A stretch of DNA of 59,963 nt from positions 1-59,963 of the forward strand of contig JAKVBG010000025.1 in assembly GCA_022447605.1 (NCBI GenBank), given 5' to 3'. This DNA comes from Mariniblastus sp. GTDB taxonomy: Bacteria; Planctomycetota; Planctomycetia; Pirellulales; Pirellulaceae. A program made the position numbers and the translations under genes. Shown in pieces: positions 24,990 to 35,016 of this stretch (the first letter of the stretch is position 1; every line of letters begins with the position of its first letter). Below the pieces are notes generated by a model. The model saw only the letters and a list, made by a program, of their open reading frames with translations. It had not been told where the DNA came from and made no database searches.

Positions 24990-27167
24990 ATGTCAGGTGA
25001 CACAGCTGCCTCAAACGACGCTTCCAGCCCGAATCAACAGGACTATCCCCAACTATTCGGTCACCCGACCGGCCTGTACACGCTGTTCTTTGCCGAGATG
25101 TGGGAGCGGTTCTCCTATTACGGCATGCGTGCGCTGTTGCTGTTCTACATGATCAAGCAACTCGGCTTTGGGGACGGCGATGCGTACGCCATCTACGGGG
25201 CCTATACGGCCTTGGTCTACATGACACCTTTCTTCGGCGGCATGATCGCCGACAAACTGCTGGGCGGTCGCACGGCGGTCGTGATCGGTGGCCTGTTGAT
25301 GGCCGCAGGCCACTTGTTGATGGCCATTGAAACCGAGTGGATATTCTTTACGGCGCTCAGCCTGTTGATCGCCGGGAACGGTTTCTTCAAACCGAACATC
25401 TCGACGATTGTCGGTTCCCTCTACCCGCCAGGCAGTTCCAAGCGAGACGGTGGTTTCACGATCTTCTATATCGGCATCAACCTGGGGGCCGCCATGGCAC
25501 CTCTGTTATGTGGATACGTCGGTGAAACTTACGGTTGGCACTACGGATTCGGTCTGGCCACGATCGGAATGCTGGTCGGCCTGGCCGTCTTTGTGGCACC
25601 AACGATTGTGACCCAAATCCTGATCCTCGGTACGGCCTTGTTATCGGCTTTCGGCCTGATCGCATTCAACCCGGGCGATGTGTTCACATTCTGGACCAAT
25701 GTAGCCGTCGCGTTGGCCCTGATCGCGGCCGGCGGTGTCGCCGTGCTCGCTTTGGCCAAAGGTGGCCTGCCACAAGAAGTCGGTCGCACGCCAAAACCGG
25801 AAACCTACAACGGCAACCTGACCAAGGTCCTGATCTGTACCGCCGTGATCATCCCGATCCTGGTTCTGCTCGTTTCCGGAGGTTCGGTACTGCCCGGTAT
25901 TCACGAAATGCAAACCTTGATCCCCGAGTCGGTGATCAAGCCGATGGAGGATTCGGAAAGCAAGCTGGTCGCAGGCCTGGCTGAATTTGTCAAGGAAGCG
26001 AGCCGACCGGCCGGACTGGTCCTGATTGTGGCCGGACTGTTTGCCTCGCTGTTCCTGATCCGGGAATCTTTGCGGATGGACAAAGTCGGCCGGGAAAGGA
26101 TGTACGTCGTATTTATCCTGACGTTCTTCTCCCTGATGTTCTGGGCCTTCTTTGAACAGTCCGGGAGTTCGCTCAACAACTTTACCGACCGAAACGTGGA
26201 CCGGGTGATGGAGACGAGCACCGCTTCCCAGGAGGATAACGGCAAAACGGCCAAGCTCCGCCTGGTGCCCGAATCGTCCCATGAATCGCTGGCCGGGTTG
26301 GATTTCCTCAGCCAGGAGTACCTGGGGCAGGTCAACAGCCACCCCTCGCTCAATGACAAACTGGCCAAGGCGGTCACGGGCGTCGAAATGGGCAAGGAAG
26401 AGGCCAAGCGTCCCACACCGGAAGAACTCAAGCAGACGATCAAAGACGTCCAGGATCAGAAGAAATTCACCATGTCCAGCCTGACGTACCTGCGCGAATT
26501 TGCCAAGCGTGAGGAAGCCAAACCGGAAGACAAGGTGATGAACTGGACCTACACCATCCCGGAGAACGCCGACAGCGCGGGGTCGCTCGGGCTGGGTGGC
26601 GTCGAAATCCCCGCCTCCGTTTTCCAATCGATCAATCCGATTTTCATCATGATTTTCGGGCTCGTATTTACGGCCCTGTGGGCCGTGATGGCCGGGTTCG
26701 GCATGGAGCCAAGCACACCGGTCAAGTTCGCCCTGGGCCTGGCCCAACTGGGCGTTGCCTTCCTCTGTCCCTGGATTGGTGCCGAGTACTACGCGGACGC
26801 CAACGGGATGGTCCCGGTGATCTGGATCGTGTTGACCTACCTGTTCATGACGACCGGCGAACTCTGCCTGTCGCCTGTGGGACTGTCCATGGTGACCAAG
26901 CTTTCACCGGCCCGCCTGGTCAGCACCGTGATGGGTGCCTGGTTCCTGGCCACGGCCTTTTCCCAGTTCCTGGCGGCGATCATCGCCCAGTTCACCAAGG
27001 TGAACGATGGTGGCAATATCGTGCCCCCGCCAAGCGAAACGGTAGACATCTACAGTGGCGTATTTGAAGGCATCGGCTGGCTGGCGATTGGCGCCGGGTT
27101 TGTCTGCCTGTTGCTCTCTCCGCTGCTGACTCGATGGATGCACCAGGACAAACCCCAAGCGGATTAA
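24990..27167 (+). CDS. POT/PTR family proton-dependent peptide transporter
   Basis: Inner-membrane di/tripeptide-proton symporter of the MFS fold. The ATG at 24990 is favoured by GGAG 7 bp before it (725 aa). Family signatures: EMWERFSYYGM (ExxERFxYY proton/peptide motif), GGMIADKLLGGRT, FYIGINLGAAMAPLL (PTR2 signature) and GELCLSPVGLSMV. Bacterial POTs are usually near 500 aa. The excess lies mainly in a soluble charged loop of about 145 residues (roughly 395-540) between FFEQSGSSLNNFTDR and FQSINPIFIMIF, plus an extra hydrophobic pair around 205-255 as in many bacterial POTs. Ends just before a strong terminator. Confidence 0.9.
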   Translation: MSGDTAASNDASSPNQQDYPQLFGHPTGLYTLFFAEMWERFSYYGMRALLLFYMIKQLGFGDGDAYAIYGAYTALVYMTPFFGGMIADKLLGGRTAVVIGGLLMAAGHLLMAIETEWIFFTALSLLIAGNGFFKPNISTIVGSLYPPGSSKRDGGFTIFYIGINLGAAMAPLLCGYVGETYGWHYGFGLATIGMLVGLAVFVAPTIVTQILILGTALLSAFGLIAFNPGDVFTFWTNVAVALALIAAGGVAVLALAKGGLPQEVGRTPKPETYNGNLTKVLICTAVIIPILVLLVSGGSVLPGIHEMQTLIPESVIKPMEDSESKLVAGLAEFVKEASRPAGLVLIVAGLFASLFLIRESLRMDKVGRERMYVVFILTFFSLMFWAFFEQSGSSLNNFTDRNVDRVMETSTASQEDNGKTAKLRLVPESSHESLAGLDFLSQEYLGQVNSHPSLNDKLAKAVTGVEMGKEEAKRPTPEELKQTIKDVQDQKKFTMSSLTYLREFAKREEAKPEDKVMNWTYTIPENADSAGSLGLGGVEIPASVFQSINPIFIMIFGLVFTALWAVMAGFGMEPSTPVKFALGLAQLGVAFLCPWIGAEYYADANGMVPVIWIVLTYLFMTTGELCLSPVGLSMVTKLSPARLVSTVMGAWFLATAFSQFLAAIIAQFTKVNDGGNIVPPPSETVDIYSGVFEGIGWLAIGAGFVCLLLSPLLTRWMHQDKPQAD

Positions 27168-27182
27168 TGAACCGACGAATCG

Positions 27183-27215
27183 AGGCCGCGCTCTACAGGC
27201 GCGGCCTTTTTTTTT
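27183..27215 (+). terminator. Strong rho-independent terminator
   Basis: AGGCCGCGC (27183-27191) pairs perfectly with GCGCGGCCT (27199-27207) around a 7-base loop, followed by nine Ts. It ends the transporter transcript. Confidence 0.9.
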
Positions 27216-27236
27216 GCCGCCCTGGTTGGCACTCGG

Positions 27237-27944
27237 CTAGCGCAGACGATCGAACAGGACCGAACCGACCCGGACCATGGTCGCCCCTTCCTCAATCGCC
27301 ACCTCGAAGTCGGAGCTCATTCCCATCGACAATTCGGTCAGCTGAAGGTTGTCACCCACCGATCCCTGACAGGCCTCCAGCAGCTGGCGCAACTGGCGGA
27401 ATTCGTGGCGCCGTGTATCGAGGTCACCTGCCAGGCTGCCCATGCCCATCAGGCCGACCAACTGAACCGATCGCATTTCCCGGATTACGGGAAGGGCGGG
27501 CGCAACTTCCTCGGGCCGAAACCCCTGCTTGGCCGCTTCGCCTGAAATATTGACCTGCAACAAACATTTGACCTGTCTCTGGGTCTCGGCTGCCACGGCA
27601 TCGATGGCGTGTAACAACTTGAGGCTGTCACAGGAATGCAGGTAATGGGTGAAGAGGAGTGTCTTGCGAATCTTGTTCCGCTGCAGCGGTCCGATCATGT
27701 GCCACTCCACGTCCAGGTCCTGGAGTTTTTCTCCTTTTTCCCACAGGACCTGCGGCCGGCTCTCCCCCAGGCAGTGACAGCCGGCTTGGACCAGCTGCCG
27801 CGTCGCCTGGGCATCAATGTACTTGGTGACGCCGATCAACCGCACGTCGCATGCCTGCCGACCACTCTTGACGGCCGCCTGTTCGACACGCTGTCGAACT
27901 GACGCCAGATTTTCCTGTAACACATCGTCTGCGAACTGGCTCAT
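27237..27944 (-). CDS. yggS: YggS/PLPBP family pyridoxal-phosphate homeostasis protein
   Basis: Non-catalytic PLP-binding TIM-barrel protein that buffers the cofactor. 235 aa. GVTKYI carries the PLP lysine; the rest of the family pattern is present: GESRPQVLWEK (in place of the usual GENR-x-QE), EWHMIGPLQRNK, LLQVNISGEAAKQGF, LVGLMGMGS, LSMGMSSDFEVAIEEGATMVRVGS. Its ATG overlaps the stop of the upstream gene by 4 bp (ATGA), so the two are translationally coupled. Confidence 0.93.
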   Translation of the reverse strand: MSQFADDVLQENLASVRQRVEQAAVKSGRQACDVRLIGVTKYIDAQATRQLVQAGCHCLGESRPQVLWEKGEKLQDLDVEWHMIGPLQRNKIRKTLLFTHYLHSCDSLKLLHAIDAVAAETQRQVKCLLQVNISGEAAKQGFRPEEVAPALPVIREMRSVQLVGLMGMGSLAGDLDTRRHEFRQLRQLLEACQGSVGDNLQLTELSMGMSSDFEVAIEEGATMVRVGSVLFDRLR

Positions 27945-29629
27945 TGTTCAACCTGGATTAAATCTTCCACGGTACCATTCCTGAAGAACCTACCCATGAA
28001 AAAATCGTTCGAAAAATTCTCACCGAGGAAGGTCCGATTCCCATTTTCTGCGATGGACCGGTAGATCACCCACTGCTGTTGGTCCAACTGAACGCGGTAG
28101 GCGACCGCGCGATCACGGTTCACCAGTTCCAGTTTTTCCATGACATGCAACCGTCGCCAGGTTCGGGGTCGCACACTCCGCCGACGATTCAAATCGAACA
28201 GCAAGCTGGCACAGAGCCCGCTCCCATCGATCGACTGGTGCAGCTTGAGCTCATCCGGGTGAACACCCAGCGTCCCCTCGTGCCGGTCAACTTTCCACTC
28301 GCTCAGCCCCAGGGGCACGACCAGTGACTCGATTTCACGTCCCGACCTGAGGTAGACCTCGGCCGTTTCCGATTCCCCCAGCGCCGTGATCCCCGGCGCT
28401 AACGGGACGGTACACTCGTAGTCGATACGCCCAGCCGTCTCACTCTTGACCGAATCCAGGACGACCAGGATCTGGTCTTCGCGGACCAGGATATACTGTC
28501 GCTGGACAGCGATCCCGGCCGACATGTCAAATTCAATCTCGAGGTAGTCAACCTCCTCATCCTGGTGCCAGCAGACTGCGACACAATCGCCCCGGTTCAG
28601 GGCGACCTGACCATTGAGAGAAATCTGGGGAGTCAGGTCACCGGCCAGTAACGTAACCTGGCTGGCCAGTTCCACCCGGTTCTGACCGCAGGAAAAATCG
28701 ACGGCCAACTTCGGTAAACCTGCCTTCCAGTACGACTGCAAAACGGCCAACTCTCCCCACTCCGAACAGGAACTCGTCTGGGGCAGCTCACGGCGCGAAA
28801 GCTTGTCTCGTCCCACGGGCGGAAAACAGTACTTCGCCAGATGTTTGTCGATCGGATCCGACGACATCTTGAGAATGAATTTCCAGAAGTCATCACCCAT
28901 CGTTGAGATTTCCGGACCGGCCAGCATCAGGGAACCTTCGGGGGAGAGGAAGCGGAGCACCTGCTGGACCAAACTCTCCAGCACCTCGGCCCCCTCCGAA
29001 TCGATCTCGAAACCGAGCTTCCGAAACAGGCGGTAACTGCGGGCCCAGCTGGCCAGCAACGGCGCGAAGACGGGAATGACACCGGACCCCGGCATCCCGT
29101 CCCCATCCAGGACCAATTGGACGAGTTCGGACATCCGCTCGATCGCCAAACGGACCTCACGGTCAGCCTGTGACCAGGGGAAAGCGGCTGCCCAGGTCAA
29201 CGGCAGCTCGATGGCTGCCAGCTGGAAAAACAGAACCTGTTCAGGCGATGACTCCTCTGCAGGCTCTTGATCAGCCTTCGATGAAAGAAGGCGGACCCGC
29301 CAGTCGCCCCAGTCCGGCAGGTCGGAACCATCCGGGCTGGATGCTTGCCAGACACGTTCCAGCAGTTGGTACGCGGCCGGGATATCGGCTCTCTGCAACC
29401 CGATTTCGATCCGCTCGCACCAATCCGCCGATTTTTCTGCCGTGGAATACGGCCCGGCCCGCCGCTTCTCGGCCAGGGGGCCGAATTCCGACCCAACGGA
29501 ACGGCCCCAGTTCAACGGCGACTCTTCGGCAGCGCCAAACCACTTCACCAAACGCGCGCCTGCCAACGCTGGGCGGGACGCATCGCGCCCCGCTTTCTGT
29601 TTTACCTTGACTCTCTTTTTGCCTGCCAT
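27941..29629 (-). CDS. Hypothetical protein, beta-sandwich C-terminus
   Basis: 562 aa, not firmly recognised. The N-terminus is very basic (MAGKKRVKVKQKAGRD) with no signal peptide. The middle (about 60-270) looks alpha-helical. The C-terminal 260 residues look like a beta-sandwich (GDCVAVCWHQDEEVDYLEIEFDMS, QRQYILVREDQILVVLDSV), reminiscent of the heparinase II/III C-terminal domain, but the catalytic toroid is not evident, so no enzyme is claimed. Coupled by a 4-bp overlap to yggS. Confidence 0.65.
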   Translation of the reverse strand: MAGKKRVKVKQKAGRDASRPALAGARLVKWFGAAEESPLNWGRSVGSEFGPLAEKRRAGPYSTAEKSADWCERIEIGLQRADIPAAYQLLERVWQASSPDGSDLPDWGDWRVRLLSSKADQEPAEESSPEQVLFFQLAAIELPLTWAAAFPWSQADREVRLAIERMSELVQLVLDGDGMPGSGVIPVFAPLLASWARSYRLFRKLGFEIDSEGAEVLESLVQQVLRFLSPEGSLMLAGPEISTMGDDFWKFILKMSSDPIDKHLAKYCFPPVGRDKLSRRELPQTSSCSEWGELAVLQSYWKAGLPKLAVDFSCGQNRVELASQVTLLAGDLTPQISLNGQVALNRGDCVAVCWHQDEEVDYLEIEFDMSAGIAVQRQYILVREDQILVVLDSVKSETAGRIDYECTVPLAPGITALGESETAEVYLRSGREIESLVVPLGLSEWKVDRHEGTLGVHPDELKLHQSIDGSGLCASLLFDLNRRRSVRPRTWRRLHVMEKLELVNRDRAVAYRVQLDQQQWVIYRSIAENGNRTFLGENFSNDFFMGRFFRNGTVEDLIQVEQ

Positions 29630-29811
29630 CGAAACGTCAATCGCCCTGCTGTGTGTCCATCGGGAGGTAGTTCATCGGGACATCGAATTCAGGTGAAAAT
29701 CACGAATTCGCAACGACCTGATCCGGGAAAAACCGTATGATATCAGTAAGACAAGAGTTGACCATGGGACAACCGGCTCATCCCGCAAGCTAACCCGATC
29801 GGAATTCAGGA

Positions 29812-30771
29812 ATGCCTAAACGGCAAATCAATCGACTCATTCCCTGGGTGGCGACTTGTCTATTCTGTCTGTTCTGCATGGGATGCGGCTCGGACTCTCC
29901 CTCGGGCAAGGCAACCGCTCCCTCCTCCGAAGCGACCGGGGAGCAGGAAACGCAGCGCCCGGGAAACGCTCCCGCAGTGACGAGTCCAAGCCACGCGCCA
30001 GCCGTTTCCCCCGGAGAGGCAACCGGAGACCTGGCGCAGACCGGTGAACCGCCCGGGGACAAACCGCCAACAGAACCGCAAGCCTCAACGCCCGACGAGA
30101 ACAGCCCGCCCGACGCCACACCTGGCGAGACCGAGGCTGAAACAGAGCAACAGACGATCCCGATTACCGACAACTGGGTCCGCCTCAGTAAACAGCACGA
30201 AATATGGATCGACATGAAAGCGAAGCAGGTGATGGTGGCCGGTCAGATCTGCCTCGACCGGGGAGGCCTGGAAGTTTTCGCCTGCCCGCGTCAGACCAAG
30301 GAACACGAGTCAGTAGTCTCGGTCAACGCTCTGGCCCTGGAACTGCATACCTGCCTGATCGCCATTGGGGCCGACCCGGGCAAGCCGGTCCAATGGACGC
30401 CGGAATACCAGCCGGCAAACGGACCCAAGATCAAAATTCAGGTCCGCTGGTCCGAAGAGAACCAACAGGTCACCCGCAACGCCAAGGAACTGGTCCGCAA
30501 TTTCGACACCAAAAAAGAACTGGACATGGACTGGGTTTTTTGCGGCAGCCAGTTCTACGTCAACCCGGAAGACGGGTCGAAGGTCTACTACGGTGACTCG
30601 GGCGAGATGATCTGCCTCTCCAATTTTTCGACCGCCACCCTCGATCTCCCCATCGAGAGTTCCGGGTCGAACGAGAGCCTCCTGTTCGAAGCGAATACAG
30701 AAAAAATACCACCGCTCGGCACCAAGGTTTACCTGGTCCTCTCGCTTCTCAAACAAGATGCTCAAGAGTGA
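29812..30771 (+). CDS. YdjY-domain lipoprotein
   Basis: 319 aa. Signal peptide with lipobox (LFCMGC, Cys about residue 25), so membrane-anchored. Residues 27-115 are a low-complexity Pro/Glu/Thr/Ala spacer. The domain from about 120 has the features of YdjY: GGLEVFACPRQTKEHESVVS, then ALALELHTCLIAIGADPGKPVQW, and later DWVFCGSQFYVNPEDG. The KEHES motif is the most diagnostic. Function of the family is unknown. Single gene; no partner nearby. Confidence 0.82.
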   Translation: MPKRQINRLIPWVATCLFCLFCMGCGSDSPSGKATAPSSEATGEQETQRPGNAPAVTSPSHAPAVSPGEATGDLAQTGEPPGDKPPTEPQASTPDENSPPDATPGETEAETEQQTIPITDNWVRLSKQHEIWIDMKAKQVMVAGQICLDRGGLEVFACPRQTKEHESVVSVNALALELHTCLIAIGADPGKPVQWTPEYQPANGPKIKIQVRWSEENQQVTRNAKELVRNFDTKKELDMDWVFCGSQFYVNPEDGSKVYYGDSGEMICLSNFSTATLDLPIESSGSNESLLFEANTEKIPPLGTKVYLVLSLLKQDAQE

Positions 30772-30974
30772 TCCCGTTCATGAACCCCGTTTTCCAGGCC
30801 TGGGCCTGAAACGGTCCTAAATGAGTAATTTTTTACCAACGTTACCGGCCCGCTTCGGCGGCGGGTATGTACGCGCCAACTTTTTTTGATCAAGATACTA
30901 TCAAACGATTCACTGGACCGGATCGCGCCTGAGCAACAGGACGGATCCGTTTCGAAAGGAGCCCCAGACCAAAC

Positions 30975-32360
30975 GTGCTGGAACGAAAAAAATCACAGGC
31001 CGTTGAACAGGAAATGGCGATCCTGGTGCGGATTATCCTGCCCAGTGACGCCTCTTTTCACGACCCACTCGATGAATTGCAAGGCTTGGCCGAAACGGCT
31101 GGAGCGAGGGTCGTCGGCGGTTTGACGCAGCGCCGCGAAAAGCCCGACATCGCCACGTACCTGGGCAAGGGCAAAGTAGAAGAATTGCAGCGACTGGTCG
31201 AGTTCCATGCCGCCGACATCATCATCTTCGACAACGACCTGTCACCGGCTCAAACGCGCAACCTGGAACAGACGCTGCACGTCAAGGTGCTGGACCGGAC
31301 GGAACTGATCCTCGATATTTTCGCCACGCACGCGCAGACTTACGAATCCCGACTGGCCGTCGAGTTGGCCCAGTTGGAATATTCGCTGCCCCGCCTGAAA
31401 CGGATGTGGACGCACCTCTCCAGGCTGAAAATGGGGGTCGGCATGCGGGGCCCCGGGGAGAAACAGCTGGAAGTGGACCGGCGCCTGGTGGAAAAGAGGA
31501 TTCACGACCTGAAAGCGGAACTGGGCAAGGTAGAACGCCGCAAGGAACTGCAGGTCCAGTCACGGCGGGGGATGATGGGGGTCTCCCTGGTCGGCTATAC
31601 CAATGCCGGCAAAAGCACCCTGATGAACGCCCTGACCGATGCCAATGTCCTGGCCCAGGACAAGCTGTTCGCCACGCTCGACACCCGGACGCGGCGCTGG
31701 CAATTGCCCAGCTGGGGCCCGGTCCTGCTGAGTGACACGGTCGGCTTCATCCGCGACCTGCCCCACCGCTTGATCGCCAGCTTCAAAGCCACCTTGGAGG
31801 AGACGCGGCAGGCTGACCTCCTACTGCACGTGGCCGATGCGAGCAGCGACTCGGTCTACGAGCAGATCAGCGCCGTTTACGAAGTGCTGGAAGAGCTGGG
31901 GATCGAGGAAAAGGATACGCTGCTGGTACTCAACAAGATCGACCAGATCAAGTCGTCCACCGCCTTGGAGGGCCTGATGAATCGCTACCCGCATGCCGTC
32001 GCGGTCAGCGCCAAGACCCGTGAGGGATTTGCAGCATTACACGGGGTCGTGAGCGACGCGCTGAGCCGTTCGTTTCGAAACGTGGACATCATCCTGCCGG
32101 TCCAGGATGGCAAGCTGCTGGCATTCCTGGCAGCCCATGGTGAAGTCGTTTCGACCCATTACGACGAAGAGACGGTCACGGTCCACTGCCGGATTCCCCA
32201 GAAGTACCTGGGACGGGTGGCGGACCAGGTGATTTCGATCCACGACCGGGCTCAACCGGCCGACAAGGAAGCAACCGACGAGAAAGCGGCTGGCAACACC
32301 GATCCACCCGACCTGGACTCCGATAAGGACGACGTCTGTTCGGTCGACGACGTCGCGTAA
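30975..32360 (+). CDS. hflX: Ribosome-associated GTPase HflX
   Basis: GTPase that splits stalled or hibernating ribosomes. 461 aa from GTG 30975, with GAAAGGAG 12 bp upstream. N-terminal HflX domain (VVGGLTQRREKPDIATYLGKGKVEEL; DNDLSPAQTRNLE), glycine-rich linker GMRGPGEKQLEVDRR, G domain with P-loop GYTNAGKS (207-214), DTVGFIRDLPH, and NKID. The C-terminal acidic tail is lineage-specific. The SDR gene begins 2 bp after the stop, so probably an operon. Confidence 0.95.
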   Translation: MLERKKSQAVEQEMAILVRIILPSDASFHDPLDELQGLAETAGARVVGGLTQRREKPDIATYLGKGKVEELQRLVEFHAADIIIFDNDLSPAQTRNLEQTLHVKVLDRTELILDIFATHAQTYESRLAVELAQLEYSLPRLKRMWTHLSRLKMGVGMRGPGEKQLEVDRRLVEKRIHDLKAELGKVERRKELQVQSRRGMMGVSLVGYTNAGKSTLMNALTDANVLAQDKLFATLDTRTRRWQLPSWGPVLLSDTVGFIRDLPHRLIASFKATLEETRQADLLLHVADASSDSVYEQISAVYEVLEELGIEEKDTLLVLNKIDQIKSSTALEGLMNRYPHAVAVSAKTREGFAALHGVVSDALSRSFRNVDIILPVQDGKLLAFLAAHGEVVSTHYDEETVTVHCRIPQKYLGRVADQVISIHDRAQPADKEATDEKAAGNTDPPDLDSDKDDVCSVDDVA

Positions 32361-32362
32361 AC

Positions 32363-33151
32363 ATGCCCCCACGTCAACTGAAAAATCGGCGAGCGATCGT
32401 GACGGGCGCCTCGAGCGGGATAGGCTGGCATCTGGCCAGGCTGTTGGCCAGGCAGGGTGTCCGGCTGGTCGTCAATGCCCGCCGTTCCGACCGGTTGACC
32501 GAGTTGGCCGAAACCATTTCTGGCGAAGGCGGGACCTGCCTGACTTACCCGGGGGACATCACCCAGCCGGAGGTTCGCCGTGGCTTGCTGGAACAGTGCA
32601 CGGGCGAACTGGGGGGGGTCGATATCCTGATCAACAACGCCGGAATCGGCGCGATGGGCCGGTTTGAAGAAGCGGACGAGCAACGGATGCGACAGATCTT
32701 TGAAGTCAATTTTTTTGCGGTCGCGGAAATGACGCGAATCGCCATCCCTGCCCTGAAACAGGGGGAGGACCCTTTGGTGGTCAATATCAGCAGCGTCCTG
32801 GGACACCGCGCCGCCCCGCTAAAGAGTGAATACTGCGCCAGCAAATTTGCCCTGCACGGCCTGAGCGACTCGCTGCGAGCCGAACTGGCGCCAGTTGGTA
32901 TCGAACTGCTGCTGGTCAGTCCCAGCACGACCGACAGCGACTTCTTTGACCACTCCATCGAAGATACGACGGGGAAAGACTGGAAAAAAGGTGGAGCGAT
33001 GTCCGCCGAAAAGGTTGCCGCCAAGACGGTCCGCGGCATGACCAAGCGCCGCCACGAGATCATCCTCACCTTCGGCGGGCGGATTATCGTCTGGCTCGAT
33101 CGCCTGTTGCCGGGGATCGCCAACAAGCTGGTCGCCCGGTTTGGTCAGTAA
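32363..33151 (+). CDS. Short-chain dehydrogenase/reductase
   Basis: NAD(P)-dependent oxidoreductase of the classical SDR type, 262 aa. TGASSGIG (14-21) binds the cofactor; NNAG (91-94), serine in NISSVLG (143-144), Y157 and K161 (YCASK) form the active site. ARR at 39-41 after the second strand suggests NADP preference. The C-terminus has a hydrophobic amphipathic stretch (IIVWLDRLLPGIANKL). Substrate unknown. Two base pairs downstream of hflX. Confidence 0.88.
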   Translation: MPPRQLKNRRAIVTGASSGIGWHLARLLARQGVRLVVNARRSDRLTELAETISGEGGTCLTYPGDITQPEVRRGLLEQCTGELGGVDILINNAGIGAMGRFEEADEQRMRQIFEVNFFAVAEMTRIAIPALKQGEDPLVVNISSVLGHRAAPLKSEYCASKFALHGLSDSLRAELAPVGIELLLVSPSTTDSDFFDHSIEDTTGKDWKKGGAMSAEKVAAKTVRGMTKRRHEIILTFGGRIIVWLDRLLPGIANKLVARFGQ

Positions 33152-33330
33152 GGCCTGTCCTCGGTATTTGCCGGAAAGCGCGATTTTTACCTTCAACCGT
33201 CGCCGAGACTTGTTTCTGATTTGCAGCGGCGCGGTTAAAATCTGGTGGCTTGAAACCGTCGTCCTGTTGTTTCGCCATGCCGCGGCAACGGCCCGTGACG
33301 ACTACGAACATTCACCGATCCTGGAATACC

Positions 33331-34941
33331 ATGTCAGAAACTGCTTCCCAAACCGATTCCTCCCAACCGGAAGATGCGATCGACGAGGAAGGCGTTCTGG
33401 CGGCCCGTCGAAAAAAACTGGAACAAGTCATCGAACTGGGCCACGATCCCTGGGGTCACCGATTCGATGACCGCTCCTACATCGAGGAGATCCGTCAGAG
33501 AGAATCGGAGATTGAGTACGTGCTGGAGGATGGCGCGGAAATCCAGCTCCCTGCACCTGACGATTGGGAGGGATTCGACTTCAAAGGGTGGAAGGCCGAG
33601 CAGGGGAAAGGCAACCTGCGGGGACCGCACGTTCGCGCGGCCGGACGAATCATGCTGCAACGGGGCCAGGGCAAGCTGACCTTTCTGAATATCCAGGATT
33701 GGACCGGTGGGATCCAGTTGTTCGTGGGCAAGAACCAGGTGGGAGAGGAAAACTGGCAACTGATCCAGTGCCTCGACCTGGGAGACCTGGTGGGCGTCGA
33801 GGGAGAACTGCGCCGCACGAACACGGGTGAACTTTCCATTTTCGCCGACCGGATCTACCTGCTCTGCAAAACACTCGACCCACCACCGGCCAAGCACAAG
33901 GGCCTGCAGGACCCGGAGCTGCGCCAGCGCCGACGGTATGTCGACCTGGCCTACAACGAGGGGACCCGCGAGCGTTTCATGAACCGTTCACGAATTGTCC
34001 AGTCGATCCGGCAGACCTTGACCGACGAGGGATTTGTCGAGATCGAGGGGCCCACCCTGCACGATATCGCCGGCGGGGCCGCCGCTCGGCCGTTCGTGAC
34101 CCACCACAATACGCTCGACCTCGAACTCTACATGCGGATCGCCCTTGAGTTGCACCTCAAGCGGCTGATGGTTGGCGGCATGGAACGTGTCTTTGAACTC
34201 GGTCGTGTCTATCGCAACGAGGGGATCAGCCCGAAGCATAATCCGGAATTCACGATGATGGAGGTCTACCAGGCTTACGGTGACTACGAATCGATGATGG
34301 ACCTGACCGAATCGATGATAGCAAACGCACTGCAAGCAATCGGTTCGCCAGCAGTCATCCCCTGGGGTGAGAAACAGATCGACTTTTCCACACCGTTTGC
34401 CCGCGTTCCCTACGATCAACTGCTGGAACAGCATACCGGCGTTGACCCCACCGACGCCAATTCGGTAAAAGATTACGCTCAGTCGATCGGTTTGGAGACC
34501 GAGGGCAAGCACGCAGATGTGATCAAGAACGAGGTTTTCGAGACCAAAGTCGAAGACGAATTGTCCGGACCTGTTTTCGTCATTGATTACCCTGCCAGTA
34601 TCTGCCCTTTGACCAAGCGGAAGAGTGACAATCCCCAGATAGCCGAACGCTTTGAACTGTTCATCGACGGGATGGAGTTGGCCAACGCCTATACGGAATT
34701 GAACGACCCCGACCTGCAGGAACAACTGTTCAAGACCCAGTTACAGGGAATGTCTGACGAAGACTCAATGGCCAAGATGGACCATGACTTCGTCAGGGCA
34801 CTGCGTAACGGCATGCCACCAGCCGGTGGTCTCGGGCTCGGCATCGATCGACTGGTGATGCTATTGACGAATTCACAAACGATTCGGGAAGTGATCCTGT
34901 TTCCGTTACTGCGACCGGAAACCAACCCGGGACGTTCGTGA
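33331..34941 (+). CDS. lysS: Lysyl-tRNA synthetase, class II
   Basis: Charges tRNA-Lys. Start ATG 33331 (536 aa); the open frame upstream is not LysRS-like. OB-fold anticodon-binding domain at about 80-185 (VRAAGRIMLQRGQGKLTFLNIQDWTGGIQLFV), then class II motifs: motif 1 around FMNRSRIVQSIRQTL..GFVEIEGPTL, motif 2 RVFELGRVYRNEGIS..HNPEFTMMEVYQAY, motif 3 GLGLGIDRLVMLLT. An N-terminal extension of about 25 acidic residues is present. Complete. Confidence 0.95.
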   Translation: MSETASQTDSSQPEDAIDEEGVLAARRKKLEQVIELGHDPWGHRFDDRSYIEEIRQRESEIEYVLEDGAEIQLPAPDDWEGFDFKGWKAEQGKGNLRGPHVRAAGRIMLQRGQGKLTFLNIQDWTGGIQLFVGKNQVGEENWQLIQCLDLGDLVGVEGELRRTNTGELSIFADRIYLLCKTLDPPPAKHKGLQDPELRQRRRYVDLAYNEGTRERFMNRSRIVQSIRQTLTDEGFVEIEGPTLHDIAGGAAARPFVTHHNTLDLELYMRIALELHLKRLMVGGMERVFELGRVYRNEGISPKHNPEFTMMEVYQAYGDYESMMDLTESMIANALQAIGSPAVIPWGEKQIDFSTPFARVPYDQLLEQHTGVDPTDANSVKDYAQSIGLETEGKHADVIKNEVFETKVEDELSGPVFVIDYPASICPLTKRKSDNPQIAERFELFIDGMELANAYTELNDPDLQEQLFKTQLQGMSDEDSMAKMDHDFVRALRNGMPPAGGLGLGIDRLVMLLTNSQTIREVILFPLLRPETNPGRS

Positions 34942-35016
34942 TCGACGTCAATTTACTGGAAACCTGATGTGGATTGGGCCGCTTGCGCAACGGCCTGAAC
35001 AGCCAAAGGATTGGCG

